A stretch of DNA of 64,000 nucleotides from positions 24,943 through 88,942 of the forward strand of contig JAVEYG010000020.1 in NCBI GenBank assembly GCA_034003625.1. The letters are read 5' to 3'. The notes beneath the pieces were generated by a model that was given only the letters and a program-made list of their open reading frames with translations, searched no databases and was not told where the DNA came from. The translations under genes and the position numbers were made by a program. Positions 15,485-24,699 of the stretch are shown one piece after another. The stretch comes from GWE2-42-39 sp034003625 (GTDB lineage Bacteria > Bacteroidota > Bacteroidia > Bacteroidales > Prolixibacteraceae). Position 1 is the first letter of the stretch; each line of letters begins with the position of its first letter.

Positions 15485-16795
15485 TTATCCGAAATTTTCG
15501 TGAAACAGTTTCAGCCTTTTTTCAAGATCGTCGAACTGTTCGCGGCCCACATGCGAAACACAGGCACGCAGCCCTTCGCGCCCACTGCCCGTGTTTTTCA
15601 GCGAAATCGCGCTGATCCCGTGATACAGGATGTTCGCAAGAAGCTCTTCACCGGTCATGCCCGGGTACTGGATGGTAAAATAAAAGCCGTCGGCAATGGG
15701 GTCGTCGCCATCTTTTTCGTACACGATGCGAAAACCATTTTCGAGGAAAAGCCGTTTCATAATTTCTGCTTTCCGTCCGTATTCCTTTACTTCTTCCACA
15801 AAGTTAAAAATGCCGTCGTTGGCCGCTTTGAACATGGCCGCCAAGGCGAATTGCGCCGAATGGCAGGTTCCCGACGAGAGCGCGTAAAGCACGCGCAACA
15901 CCACCGTGTGCCCAAATGTATTGCTCTGGAAACGGTTTTTCAGGTTTTCGTATTCGCGGTTGTACAGGGCATCGGAAATCACCATCATGCCGATCCGTTG
16001 TCCGGCATACGAAAATATTTTTGAACTGGAAATAAACAGCACGTAATTGTCGGCGTACCTCGCAACAGTGGGTTGGAAAGGCGGCTGACCGGGTGTATAA
16101 AGGTTTTTACGGAAATCCATGGCAAAGTAGGCCAGGTCTTCCATGATGGTCACATCGTATTTTTTCGACATTTCGCCGATAATTTGCAATTCTTCTTCCG
16201 TCAGGCAAATCCAGCTGGGATTGTTCGGGTTCGAGTAGATGATGCAGCAGATGTTTCCTTTTGAAAGGTACGATTCCAGCTTTTCGCGCAATTTTTCGCC
16301 GCGATAATCGAATACGTCGAACGACTCGTAAGGCCGCCCCATGACCATCATCTGTTGTTTCTGAACCGGGAAGCCCGGGTCGATAAACAATACTGTGTCT
16401 TTCTTTTGGTTGGCAAAACTTGCCACAAACAGGGCGGCATAAGTTCCTTGCATCGACCCGACAGTGGGGATGCAACCTTCAGGGGAAACATCAATATCGG
16501 TAAAGAGTTTTACGAACCTTGCCGTTTCATTTTTTAGCGCCGGATGGCCGTCCATCATGGGATATTTTGCTGCAACCCCCGATTTCAGGGCTTCGATTTC
16601 GGCCTGCGTTCCCACTTCTGCCGGGGGCAGACCGGGCACCCCCATTTCCATACGGCAATACCGTATGCCGGTTTCCTTCTCTACCAGATTGACCAGTGCC
16701 ACGATTTCGCGGATGGAGGCATTCCCTACATTTTCAATTTGCAACTGTTTTGCAAGGAGGTCAACAATAGTGCGATCGACAGGTGTCTGTTTCAT
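15485..16795 (-). CDS. PLP-dependent aminotransferase, class I/II
   Basis: The chosen start gives 436 residues (MKQTPVDRTIVDLLAKQ); an upstream in-frame extension of 26 codons looks non-coding. Fold-type I features are visible: SNPNNPSWICLTEEEL near 215, MEDLAYFAMDFRK near 245 and the PLP-lysine region FISSSKIFSYAGQRIGMM near 282, followed by a conserved Arg near the C-terminus. The neighbourhood (prephenate dehydratase, flavodoxin, oxoacid oxidoreductase) suggests that it converts an aromatic or branched 2-oxoacid to the amino acid. It ends 18 nt before the Crp/Fnr gene. Confidence 0.87.
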   Translation of the reverse strand: MKQTPVDRTIVDLLAKQLQIENVGNASIREIVALVNLVEKETGIRYCRMEMGVPGLPPAEVGTQAEIEALKSGVAAKYPMMDGHPALKNETARFVKLFTDIDVSPEGCIPTVGSMQGTYAALFVASFANQKKDTVLFIDPGFPVQKQQMMVMGRPYESFDVFDYRGEKLREKLESYLSKGNICCIIYSNPNNPSWICLTEEELQIIGEMSKKYDVTIMEDLAYFAMDFRKNLYTPGQPPFQPTVARYADNYVLFISSSKIFSYAGQRIGMMVISDALYNREYENLKNRFQSNTFGHTVVLRVLYALSSGTCHSAQFALAAMFKAANDGIFNFVEEVKEYGRKAEIMKRLFLENGFRIVYEKDGDDPIADGFYFTIQYPGMTGEELLANILYHGISAISLKNTGSGREGLRACVSHVGREQFDDLEKRLKLFHENFG

Positions 16796-17083
16796 CCTAA
16801 AATAGTTTGTATCCGTCCGGTTTTTTCTCAATAAAATGAAGCTGGGAAATAATATACAATTTTGATTTCCCACTCATCCAAAGAAATTGAAAAAATCCTT
16901 AAAAACAGCATGATAACGGCGATTTTTCAGAATGGCCGGATGTGTTATAAAATTGGTTTTTCAAATCAGAGAATCATTTGACCGAAAAATTTCAAAATGA
17001 AAGGATTCTCTTTCCTGAACTTATGGTTCAATGCAAAAAAGGGAGTTTTCCTGACCATGAATTTTGTCATTTCTTCAGGCAGG

Positions 17084-17608
17084 TCAGAACCCAAAATGAG
17101 GTTTTAAACTATCAAGCCATGCAGCAATACGTGCATCGGTTTGCTCTGGTTCAAAATCTTCGTCGATGGGCAGGCCGATAAATTTTCCGTCGATGATGGC
17201 TTCCGAGTCATCAAATTCGTACCCGTCGGTTGATACCTGCCCGATAATGGTTGCCTCTTTTTTCATAATTTCTTTGGCAAGTACACCCATGGCATTTACA
17301 AAGTGACCGGGATAAGTAATATGGTCGCCCAGTCCGAATATGGCCACTGTTTTATTGGCATACCCTGCTGCAACTGCTTTTGGGAAAAATCTGCTCCAGT
17401 CGGTATTTGAATACTCCGAGTCCCAGGTTTCTTTTCCAACGGTCGATATTCCGAAAATAATTTTATCGAAACGTTCGATGTCTGCGACATTGGCATCCTT
17501 CACCGGTATCATCTCTACTTTGTCGTTGCCAATGGCATTTTGAATTTTATCGGCCACCCGGTGGACCGAGCCTTTTAAGGGGCCGAAGAATAATCCTATT
17601 TTGCTCAT
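17084..17608 (-). CDS. fldA: Flavodoxin (long-chain, FldA-like)
   Basis: This protein of about 174 residues starts MSKIGLFFGPLKGSVHRVAD, whose glycine/serine loop binds the FMN phosphate. It continues with the usual FIGLPIDEDFEPEQTDARIAAW end of long-chain flavodoxins, and FGISTVGKETWDSEY and FGLGDHITYPGHFVNAMGVL supply the isoalloxazine-contact loops. An ATG three codons earlier (17617) would also do. It lies 11 nt behind pheA. As a low-potential carrier it could feed the oxoacid oxidoreductase in the same block when iron is short. Confidence 0.9.
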   Translation of the reverse strand: MSKIGLFFGPLKGSVHRVADKIQNAIGNDKVEMIPVKDANVADIERFDKIIFGISTVGKETWDSEYSNTDWSRFFPKAVAAGYANKTVAIFGLGDHITYPGHFVNAMGVLAKEIMKKEATIIGQVSTDGYEFDDSEAIIDGKFIGLPIDEDFEPEQTDARIAAWLDSLKPHFGF

Positions 17609-17619
17609 AACATTCATAT

Positions 17620-18459
17620 TTATTGGTTTTGCACGTCAATTTCCCCGCGAACATACTCGCCGAGTATTGACAAACTGGATACGTTCTTTAATATGGAATG
17701 AATAGCCCGTTCGTAATTTACAATGTTGTCCCATTCCACATCCACGTGCATGGTATATTCATTGGGTTTGCCCAGGATCGGCACCGACTGGATTTTGTTC
17801 AGGTTGATTTTATTTTCAGCAAAAATATTCAGTACCCGGGCCAGCGCACCGTAATAATGCCCCACCTCGAAACAAAGAGAAGCCTTGTTGTTGTGGTCGC
17901 TTTGGGTCGAATGCTTTGAAAGGATCCAGAAACGGGTGTAATTCTTTTTATTGGTTTCAATATTGGTTTCCAACACATTCAGCCCGTAAATTTCGGCGGT
18001 ACGGAGGTTTCCGATGGCAGCGGCATCCGTCAGCTGTTCTTCCACCAGCAATTTACCGGAAGCTGCCGTGTCCTGGTTTTCGCGGATTTTTGCTTCCGGA
18101 AAATATTTTTCGATGTACTCGATACACTGACGAATGGCAATCGGGTGCGAATAAATGGTTTTAATGTCTTCCTTTTTTGCCCCGGGAAGCATCATCAGGT
18201 TCATCTGGATGTGAATGTATAGTTCGCCGATGACCCGGAGGTGGTAATCGCGGATAAGCGAATAATTCTGCAGGATGCTGCCGGCAATCGAATTTTCGAT
18301 AGCCATCACGGCAATGTCCACCTTGTCGGCGTCAATCAGTTCGCAAACGCTCTGAAACGACCGGCATTCAACTACGTCAATTTCCTCATCGCCGAAATAT
18401 TTCCGGGCGGCATCTTCGTGGAACGAACCGGCAATTCCCTGTATCGCAATTTTCTTCAT
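17620..18459 (-). CDS. pheA: Prephenate dehydratase with C-terminal ACT domain
   Basis: This 279-residue enzyme converts prephenate to phenylpyruvate, the last common step before phenylalanine. It starts MKKIAIQGIAGSFHEDAARK, has the catalytic TR-type segment KKNYTRFWILSK near 178 after the AAIGNLRTAEIYGLNVL loop, and a C-terminal ACT domain (about 195-275) with the ESRP-like regulatory stretch replaced by IQSVPILGKPNEYTMHVD. No chorismate mutase domain is fused. It heads the pheA-fldA pair. Feedback inhibition by phenylalanine through the ACT domain is expected from the family. Confidence 0.95.
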   Translation of the reverse strand: MKKIAIQGIAGSFHEDAARKYFGDEEIDVVECRSFQSVCELIDADKVDIAVMAIENSIAGSILQNYSLIRDYHLRVIGELYIHIQMNLMMLPGAKKEDIKTIYSHPIAIRQCIEYIEKYFPEAKIRENQDTAASGKLLVEEQLTDAAAIGNLRTAEIYGLNVLETNIETNKKNYTRFWILSKHSTQSDHNNKASLCFEVGHYYGALARVLNIFAENKINLNKIQSVPILGKPNEYTMHVDVEWDNIVNYERAIHSILKNVSSLSILGEYVRGEIDVQNQ

Positions 18460-18484
18460 GCTGTATTACTTAATTCAAATAAAT

Positions 18485-18511
18485 CAGGCAGGATTGTTTT
18501 TTTACTGCCTG
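18485..18511 (-). terminator. Hairpin between the ACT/PaaK pair and pheA
   Basis: CAGGCAG (18485-18491) and CTGCCTG (18505-18511) pair over 7 bp with a 13-nt loop in the 176-nt gap after the ACT gene. On the minus strand only a weak T-rich tail follows, so it may be a terminator of the upstream pair or part of the pheA 5' leader. No Phe-rich leader peptide was found here. Confidence 0.35.
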
Positions 18512-18635
18512 CGTACAAAATTAAAACAATAAATCAATAATGCTGGTTTTCGGCAACCAGTATGCTTTTTACCAGTTATTCTTAATAATTGGTTTTCGTT
18601 TTTACTGAAAAACGCCTTCTGTTTGTTTCAGTTTT

Positions 18636-19064
18636 TCAGATTTTATAAAGGTCGCTGGCTTTCACCAATTCCATCTGGTGTGTATTCAACACGCTGATAC
18701 ACTTCGGAATATCTGTTGGTTTGAGCATAATATTGGCCGATTTTCCCTCGCTGGAATAGGCATACAGATATTCGATAAACACACCTTCGTCAGCCAATAT
18801 GTTCAGCGCCTTTGCCAGCGCCCCCGGTTGGTTGGGGGTACTCAGGCAGATCACATCGGTAAGGCTCACCGAAAAACTGGCTTCTTTCAGTACCGAAAGG
18901 GCTTTTTCGGGTTCGGAAACGATCATCCGGAGAATTCCGAATTCCGATGTGTCGGCAATGTTGAAAGCCGAAATATTGATCCGGGCGTCGCCCAACAGAC
19001 TGGTTACTTCGTTCAAACGGCCGGTCTTGTTCTCAAGAAAAACAGATAATTGTTTGATAATCAT
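18636..19064 (-). CDS. Tandem ACT-domain protein
   Basis: This 142-residue protein consists of two ACT domains: residues 1-65 (MIIKQLSVFLENKTGRLNEV) and 70-140 (DVICLSTPNQPGALAKALNILADEGVFIEYLYAYS). ACT domains bind amino acids and control enzymes. Genes of this kind commonly sit directly behind phenylacetate-CoA ligase genes, as here (12 nt gap). A role as aromatic amino-acid sensor of the ligase or its pathway is likely but unproven. Confidence 0.87.
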   Translation of the reverse strand: MIIKQLSVFLENKTGRLNEVTSLLGDARINISAFNIADTSEFGILRMIVSEPEKALSVLKEASFSVSLTDVICLSTPNQPGALAKALNILADEGVFIEYLYAYSSEGKSANIMLKPTDIPKCISVLNTHQMELVKASDLYKI

Positions 19065-19076
19065 GTTCAGTTTCTC

Positions 19077-20375
19077 CTATAATTTTCGGTTGTCGATCAC
19101 CCGCTTAGCTTTGCCGGCAGTCCGTTCAATGGTTTTTGGTTCTACCAGTTTTACATTGACGGAGATGCCCAGGGTATTTTGTATTTTTTGTGTGATTTTC
19201 TTGCGCAACGCTTCCAGTTGCCTGATTTCATCGGAAAAAAATTGTTCCTGCACTTCCACCATCACGTTCAGTATATCGAGATTGTCTTCCCGTTCGACCG
19301 TGATCAGATAATGGGGCGCTGTTTCGCTCATTTCGAGCAGCACACTTTCGATTTGCGATGGGAATACATTGACGCCGCGAATGATCAGCATGTCGTCGGA
19401 ACGCCCGGCGCATTTTTCCATGCGGACCAGGGTGCGGCCACATTCGCACCGGTCGTAAATCAACCGGGTAAGGTCGCGGGTACGGTAGCGGATCAGCGGG
19501 ATCCCCTCCTTGGTAATGGTGGTAAACACCAGTTCGCCGCGTTCGCCTGCCGGTAGTGGCTGCAAAGTTTCCGGGTCGATAATTTCCGGCACAAAGTGGT
19601 CTTCGTTGATGTGCATCCCGCACTGGTGCTCGCATTCGCAGGAAACGCCCGGCCCGATAATTTCGCTCAACCCGTATATATCAATGGCTTTCAAGCCCAG
19701 TTTCGATTCAATTTCGCGGCGCATGTTCTCCGTCCAGGGTTCGGCGCCAAAAATCCCCACCCGCAGTTTCAGGTTTTCTTTTTTGATGCCGGCCTCTTCA
19801 ATCGCTTCGGCCAGATACAAGGCATACGAGGGGGTACAGGCAATCACCGATGTCCCGAAATCTTCCATCAGCTGAAGTTGTTTGGCGGTATTTCCACCGG
19901 AAATCGGGATCACTGTTGCACCGAGGTTTTCGCAACCGTAGTGGAGGCCAAGGCCGCCGGTAAACAAGCCGTACCCGTAGGCAACCTGCACCATATCGTT
20001 GCGGTATACGCCGGCCATGCAGAGCGAGCGGGTAACCACTTCGGACCACGATTGAAGGTCTTTGCGGGTATACCCCACCACGGTTGGTTTTCCGGTAGTG
20101 CCCGACGAAGCATGAACACGGACAATCTCGCTCATCGGCACCGTGAACAAGCCAAACGGGTAATTGTTGCGAAGGTCGGCTTTGGTGGTAAATGGCAATT
20201 TATGCAGGTCGTCGATGCTTTTTATATCGCCCGGCGCCAGGTCGGCTGCCTGCATTTTTGCCCGGTAGGCGGGCACGTTGTGGTAAATGCGCTGCACGGT
20301 CTCAATCAGTCGTTTCGACTGGATTGCTTTCATTTCACCGCGGCCTGCACATTCAATTTTTTCGTTCCAGATCAT
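19077..20375 (-). CDS. paaK: Phenylacetate--CoA ligase
   Basis: This 432-residue adenylate-forming enzyme activates phenylacetate (or a related aryl acid) with ATP and CoA. It shows VHASSGTTGKPTVVGYT near 90 (the ATP loop), IFGAEPWTENMRREIE near 210, YGLSEIIGPGVSCECE near 236 and YRTRDLTRLI near 300, with the C-terminal domain GRSDDMLIIRGVNVFPSQIE. No phenylacetate degradation genes (paaABCDE) are nearby, so in this block the acyl-CoA is more likely to be carboxylated to the 2-oxoacid than oxidised. Confidence 0.93.
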   Translation of the reverse strand: MIWNEKIECAGRGEMKAIQSKRLIETVQRIYHNVPAYRAKMQAADLAPGDIKSIDDLHKLPFTTKADLRNNYPFGLFTVPMSEIVRVHASSGTTGKPTVVGYTRKDLQSWSEVVTRSLCMAGVYRNDMVQVAYGYGLFTGGLGLHYGCENLGATVIPISGGNTAKQLQLMEDFGTSVIACTPSYALYLAEAIEEAGIKKENLKLRVGIFGAEPWTENMRREIESKLGLKAIDIYGLSEIIGPGVSCECEHQCGMHINEDHFVPEIIDPETLQPLPAGERGELVFTTITKEGIPLIRYRTRDLTRLIYDRCECGRTLVRMEKCAGRSDDMLIIRGVNVFPSQIESVLLEMSETAPHYLITVEREDNLDILNVMVEVQEQFFSDEIRQLEALRKKITQKIQNTLGISVNVKLVEPKTIERTAGKAKRVIDNRKL

Positions 20376-20517
20376 TTTGTGTGAAATTAAGATCAGCCTG
20401 TAGTTTTTTGATTTTTTAAATTCGAGGCTAAAACTAATATCAATTTAACAGATTCGGATAATATTTTTTGATAAAATTTGAAGAAATTGATATTGCCCGG
20501 CGATAATCCGTAAAATT

Positions 20518-20715
20518 TTATTCAGGGATAATATTTTTCACCCGGCCCACTTCGCCGGTAGCCAGTTTCACCTTTATACCGTGCGGATGAAACGCAGCAT
20601 TGGTGAGTATTTGCTTCACAAAGCCTTCGGTAAGTTCGTCGCTTTGCTGGTGTTGTTTCAGTACAATCTCGACCAACTGGCCGCTCTCTATGTTTTTCCG
20701 GTACCTGCCGTCCAT
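20518..20715 (-). CDS. YwbE family protein
   Basis: This 65-residue protein starts at MDGRYRKNIESGQLVEIVLK; a longer frame upstream overlaps mltG and is rejected. The sequence DELTEGFVKQILTNAAFHPHGIKVKL followed by GEVGRVKNI matches the small YwbE family of unknown function, probably a nucleic-acid-binding KOW-like barrel. It starts 1 nt after the mltG stop and so shares its transcript. Confidence 0.88.
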   Translation of the reverse strand: MDGRYRKNIESGQLVEIVLKQHQQSDELTEGFVKQILTNAAFHPHGIKVKLATGEVGRVKNIIPE

Positions 20716-20716
20716 T

Positions 20717-21778
20717 TTATTTCCAGATTTTGTGTTGATTGAGTGCGGCCTGGTATTTCCAGGCATTCTGGTTATGCCCGCTGAGGGTCGTTGCAAAATT
20801 GTGGTAGCCCGAAAAATCTTCTTTTGCACACATGTACAGGTAATTGTGTTTCTCGGCGTTCAGCACTGCTTCGATACTCGAAATTTCAGGGAAACTGATG
20901 GGACCGGGAGGCAGGCCTGCATGTTTATAGGTATTGTAAGGCGATTCGACGAGCAGGTGTTCGTGCAGCACGCGGCGGATGGAAAAATCGCCGACTGCGA
21001 ATTTAATGGTCGGATCGGCCTGAAGCAACATCCCTTTCTTCAGGCGGTTCAGGTACAGTCCGGCAACCACGGGCTTCTCTTCATTTTTTGCCGTTTCTTC
21101 CTGAACGATGGATGCCAGTGTGGCCACCTGTACGGGCGTCAGGTTATGCGCTGCGGCTTTTTCTTTCCGGTTGTCGTTCCAGAACCGCTTGTATTCGGTT
21201 GCCATCCGGTCGACAAACTGATCGGGAGTGGTGGTCCAGTAAAATTCGTACGAGTTCGGGATGAACATGCCGGCAAAGGTCTGTCTGGTAAAGCCGTATG
21301 TCGAGCAAACGATGGTGTCGTTGAATTTTTGCAGCAAAGCCAGCGAGTCGGGTTCAATGTACTTTGCAACCGCTGCCGCCAGTTGGTTGAAATTGCGGAT
21401 GTTATTGAACGTAACCACCACCGGCTGCTGATTGCCTGAACGGAGCATATTTACAATCTGGTTGGTTGTCATTCCAGTGGTGAGTAAATATTTCCCCGGT
21501 TTGATACTGTCCCTGTATTGTTTCCGTTTAGAAACCCATTTAAAGGCTTTGTAGTTAAATAGCACATCGTGTTTTTTCAACGAATCGAGTACCTGGTCAA
21601 AGCCGGCTTCTCCCGGAATAATGATACTGCCCGGTGTTTTTACATTTATGTCGAAAACGTACCTGAATAACTGATAACCCCGGATACCTGTAATAACAAA
21701 CGCAATGGCCACAATAATGATAATGGCTTTGCTGATGCGGGGGAAAAGCATGATCTTGTTTTCGTTCCGTAATTCCAT
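20717..21778 (-). CDS. mltG: Endolytic murein transglycosylase MltG
   Basis: This 353-residue protein has one N-terminal membrane segment (ISKAIIIIVAIAFVITGI, 15-32), an extracytoplasmic LysM-like subdomain (IPGEAGFDQVLDSLKKHDVL, KPGKYLLTTGMTTNQIVNML) and a YceG catalytic domain. The catalytic Glu lies in LASIVQEETAKNEEKP near 218, and SPYNTYKHAGLPPGPISFP near 285 is the family signature. The enzyme cuts nascent glycan strands at the membrane and is thought to terminate polymerisation. Confidence 0.95.
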   Translation of the reverse strand: MELRNENKIMLFPRISKAIIIIVAIAFVITGIRGYQLFRYVFDINVKTPGSIIIPGEAGFDQVLDSLKKHDVLFNYKAFKWVSKRKQYRDSIKPGKYLLTTGMTTNQIVNMLRSGNQQPVVVTFNNIRNFNQLAAAVAKYIEPDSLALLQKFNDTIVCSTYGFTRQTFAGMFIPNSYEFYWTTTPDQFVDRMATEYKRFWNDNRKEKAAAHNLTPVQVATLASIVQEETAKNEEKPVVAGLYLNRLKKGMLLQADPTIKFAVGDFSIRRVLHEHLLVESPYNTYKHAGLPPGPISFPEISSIEAVLNAEKHNYLYMCAKEDFSGYHNFATTLSGHNQNAWKYQAALNQHKIWK

Positions 21779-21937
21779 TTGCTGAAAGTTTCTGCAAAAA
21801 TAAGTTTTTCAGCGAATTTTATGGATTAACGGGAAAAACGTAAATGTTCCTGAAAATAATTTATTCGCATAAACGGATTGGTTGAAAATATATATTTTCG
21901 TGCTTTGAAAAACAATCGAAAATTAAAATTTACAGAT

Positions 21938-23125
21938 ATGCAACAGGTTAAGTTAGCCGACAACATTTACTATTTGGGGTATAACGACCGCCGCACCCAT
22001 TTGTTTGAGAACATTTGGCCTATCCCCCACGGGGTTTCGTATAATTCATACCTTATTGACGATGAAAAGATTGCTTTGGTGGATACCGTTGAACGCCAGT
22101 TTATTGATGATTATCTTGATGACATTGTGGCAATAATCGGCAACAAAAAGATTGATTATTTGATCATCAATCACATGGAACCGGATCATTCGGGCGCATT
22201 AAAAGCCATTGTTGCCAGGTACCCGGATATTATTCTGGTCGGCAATAAAAAGACTTTTGGGTTTGTAGAGAGTTTTTACATGAAACCGGTGAACACGCTG
22301 GAAGTATACGACGGCCACATTCTCAATCTGGGAAAGACACGGGTACAATTTCAGATGGTGCCGATGGTACACTGGCCCGAAACCATGGTGACTTTTGAGG
22401 AAACCAACCGGATTTTATTTTCGGGCGATGCTTTTGGCAGTTACGGGACTCTTGATGGCGGTATTTTTGACGATGAAATCAATCTCGATTTTTATGAAGT
22501 GGAAGTCATGCGTTATTTTACCAATATAGTCGGCAAATACTGTCCGCATACACAGCGCGCCATCAAAAAACTGGCTGGTTTCGATATAAAAATGATTGCT
22601 GCAACCCATGGCCCGGTCTGGCGTACCGATCTGAACTGGGTGTTGGGCCGCTACAATAAGTGGAGCTCGTACACATTTGACAACGGTGTTGTGATCGTTT
22701 ACGGATCGATGTACGGAAACACACAGAAGATGGCAGAAGTGATTGCCCGTCAGCTATCCGTGCGGGGTATCCGGGACATTCGTGTATACGATGCTTCAAA
22801 AACACATTCTTCCTATATTATCAACGATATTTTTAAATACAAAGGGTTTATTGTGGGCAGTTGTGCATACAATAATTCGCTTTTCCCCAATGTGGAAACT
22901 TTGCTTTCAACCATCGAACACATGGGAGTGAAAGACCATTATCTGGGAATATTTGGTAATTTTTCGTGGAATGGCGGCGGCGTAAAAAATCTGATGAAAT
23001 TTGCGGAAAATATAAAATGGGAGCTGGTCTACGAACCGATTGAGGAAAAGGGAGCCCTGAAAAAAGACAAGTTCGGGCAATGTGTCGCACTTGCAAACGC
23101 AATGGCTGATAAATTATTCGGATAA
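21938..23125 (+). CDS. FprA family A-type flavoprotein (flavodiiron protein)
   Basis: This 395-residue protein starts at MQQVKLADNIYYLGYND, after a 20-codon in-frame stretch that looks non-coding. The N-terminal metallo-beta-lactamase-type domain carries the diiron ligands in NHMEPDHSGAL near 82, VHWPETM near 148, SGDAFGSYG near 165 and ATHGPVW near 227. The C-terminal flavodoxin domain begins IVYGSMYGNTQKMAE near 253 and binds FMN. Such enzymes reduce O2 to water or NO to N2O and protect anaerobes, consistent with the ferredoxin-based metabolism nearby. Confidence 0.94.
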   Translation: MQQVKLADNIYYLGYNDRRTHLFENIWPIPHGVSYNSYLIDDEKIALVDTVERQFIDDYLDDIVAIIGNKKIDYLIINHMEPDHSGALKAIVARYPDIILVGNKKTFGFVESFYMKPVNTLEVYDGHILNLGKTRVQFQMVPMVHWPETMVTFEETNRILFSGDAFGSYGTLDGGIFDDEINLDFYEVEVMRYFTNIVGKYCPHTQRAIKKLAGFDIKMIAATHGPVWRTDLNWVLGRYNKWSSYTFDNGVVIVYGSMYGNTQKMAEVIARQLSVRGIRDIRVYDASKTHSSYIINDIFKYKGFIVGSCAYNNSLFPNVETLLSTIEHMGVKDHYLGIFGNFSWNGGGVKNLMKFAENIKWELVYEPIEEKGALKKDKFGQCVALANAMADKLFG

Positions 23126-23179
23126 TTCTGCCAGATATTTGATGACTTTTTATAGAACAAAAAGCTAAATACATATCGG

Positions 23180-23530
23180 ATGGGCAGGCATAACGATTGG
23201 AAAGAAAGACTGGGCATGGTTTATTCAACCAATCCTGATTACCAATACGAACAGGAAGAAAAGCGGCAGGAAGAAACCTTGCCCCCGCACAGACAAAATT
23301 TACGGGTGCAGCTTGATCGTAAGCAACGAAACGGGAAGTCCGTAACCCTGATTACTGGTTTTGCAGGTTCCGACAACGATTTGAATGGGCTTGCCAGAAT
23401 ACTGAAAACCAAATGTGGTGTGGGTGGTTCGGCCAAGGATGGCGAAATACTGATCCAGGGCGATTTTCGCAATAAAGCGATGGAAATCCTGGGCGGGATG
23501 GGATATAAAGTGAAACGTTCCGGCGGATGA
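23180..23530 (+). CDS. SUI1/eIF1-like translation initiation factor (YciH family)
   Basis: A 116-residue protein whose C-terminal half (from about 50) is the SUI1 domain: GKSVTLITGFAGSDNDLNGL, LKTKCGVGGSAKDGEILIQG and KAMEILGGMGYKVKRSGG. The N-terminal 40 residues are polar and probably unstructured. Bacterial homologues resemble eIF1, but their role in translation is not settled. It is 54 nt behind the flavoprotein and may share its transcript. Confidence 0.9.
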   Translation: MGRHNDWKERLGMVYSTNPDYQYEQEEKRQEETLPPHRQNLRVQLDRKQRNGKSVTLITGFAGSDNDLNGLARILKTKCGVGGSAKDGEILIQGDFRNKAMEILGGMGYKVKRSGG

Positions 23531-23589
23531 TCTCGTGAGATAACCATCTTTGATGTTGATATCTGCCTCTGCTATTTCCGTTTATACAG

Positions 23590-24666
23590 TTATTTCCATT
23601 TCTCAACTCTCCGGATAATATCAGGTTGGATGTCCGGGGCGGCGGCAATGCAGAGGAAAATTCCTTTCGGGGCTACCTCTTTCATAAACGGTTCCAGTTC
23701 TGAAAGTGATAAATCGACAACGACCGATTTTCCGGCAGCCTGTATTTTTTTGATGAAAGGAACCCATTGCAATATGGGCAAATCGTCGCCAACACCCTGA
23801 ACCCACTGGATGGCATTAATTTCGGGCATAGCAAGCAGATGGTCGACATGATTGGCTACCCCTTTCCCGTCGAGATGAAAGATATTGTGTGTCATCACCC
23901 TGACTTCCTTTTGAATGACGGGCAATACAAATTCCTCAAACTGTTCGGGTGAAATCATGCTTGCAAAGTCACAACTCGGGATGTGCATTTTTCCAAAAGA
24001 AGGGATTCCCATCCAGGTTACCGACGGCTGTTTGTGCGCTTTTAAAATACGGTCGAAATGGTCAAAAATCATTTGGAAGTCGCGCGATGAAATGTCGATC
24101 AGCTTTTTTACCTCATCGGGTTCCAAAAGCAAATCAATGCAAAGCTGCTGCGGGTCACGGAACGCGGCGGCACAATCCATTCCCGGATGAATATCGGTAT
24201 AGCCAACCAAATATTTGCCAGTGCATCGTTCGAGCGCAGCAAAAGTCATTTCTTCAATCTTCCGGAAATAAGGGTTATTTTCATCAAACCGTATGGAACC
24301 CAGTTGCGACCAGTCGGTGATATTGGGCCTGGCATACGATGTAACTTCTTTGTATTCGAGTTCGACACCATAAAATGCGGTATACACTTCGGGGCCGAGA
24401 TTGGGCCAGAAAACAGGGAATGTTTCGGCATTAAAAACGGAATTATCTAAATGGTGTTCAAACAATTCTATTTGGTAACCGGTGTCCCACCAGCGTTCTT
24501 TCAGGTTGGCCCAACTGCGGCCTTTCATTACGTGGGCTTCGCTGTATTCAGCATTGTGCGCGGCAAAGCGAATGGGCGCCCGGTCGATGATTTCCTGGTT
24601 ATACCAGGCATAAATGCGTTTCATACAGTCATCGAAATCCGGTTTTTTCTCTAATTCAATGTGCAT
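23590..24666 (-). CDS. Uroporphyrinogen decarboxylase-like (URO-D superfamily) protein
   Basis: This 358-residue protein has the outline of the URO-D/cobalamin-independent methionine synthase superfamily, with GYTDIHPGMDCAAAFR near 152, the IPSFGKMHIPSCDFASMISPEQFEEF stretch near 222-247 (quoted here as family-like text), VMTHNIFHLDGKGVANH near 258 and WVQGVGDDLPILQW near 287. The true heme enzyme's N-terminal arginine motif is absent, so it is not HemE. Family members include methyltransferases acting with corrinoid proteins, none of which is seen here. It is the last gene of the alpha-galactosidase-LacI operon and may act on a sugar or a methylated substrate; function unknown. Confidence 0.75.
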   Translation of the reverse strand: MHIELEKKPDFDDCMKRIYAWYNQEIIDRAPIRFAAHNAEYSEAHVMKGRSWANLKERWWDTGYQIELFEHHLDNSVFNAETFPVFWPNLGPEVYTAFYGVELEYKEVTSYARPNITDWSQLGSIRFDENNPYFRKIEEMTFAALERCTGKYLVGYTDIHPGMDCAAAFRDPQQLCIDLLLEPDEVKKLIDISSRDFQMIFDHFDRILKAHKQPSVTWMGIPSFGKMHIPSCDFASMISPEQFEEFVLPVIQKEVRVMTHNIFHLDGKGVANHVDHLLAMPEINAIQWVQGVGDDLPILQWVPFIKKIQAAGKSVVVDLSLSELEPFMKEVAPKGIFLCIAAAPDIQPDIIRRVEKWK

Positions 24667-24699
24667 TTTGGGTTTCAGGCTTAGTTGGGTTGATATGAT

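Noticed and set aside
18460..18635. Phenylalanine attenuator in front of pheA
   Set aside because: A hairpin is present, but there is no short frame with Phe codons and no T-run of usable length.
19596..20384. 262-codon plus-strand frame
   Set aside because: It lies wholly inside paaK, whose motifs are clear on the minus strand.
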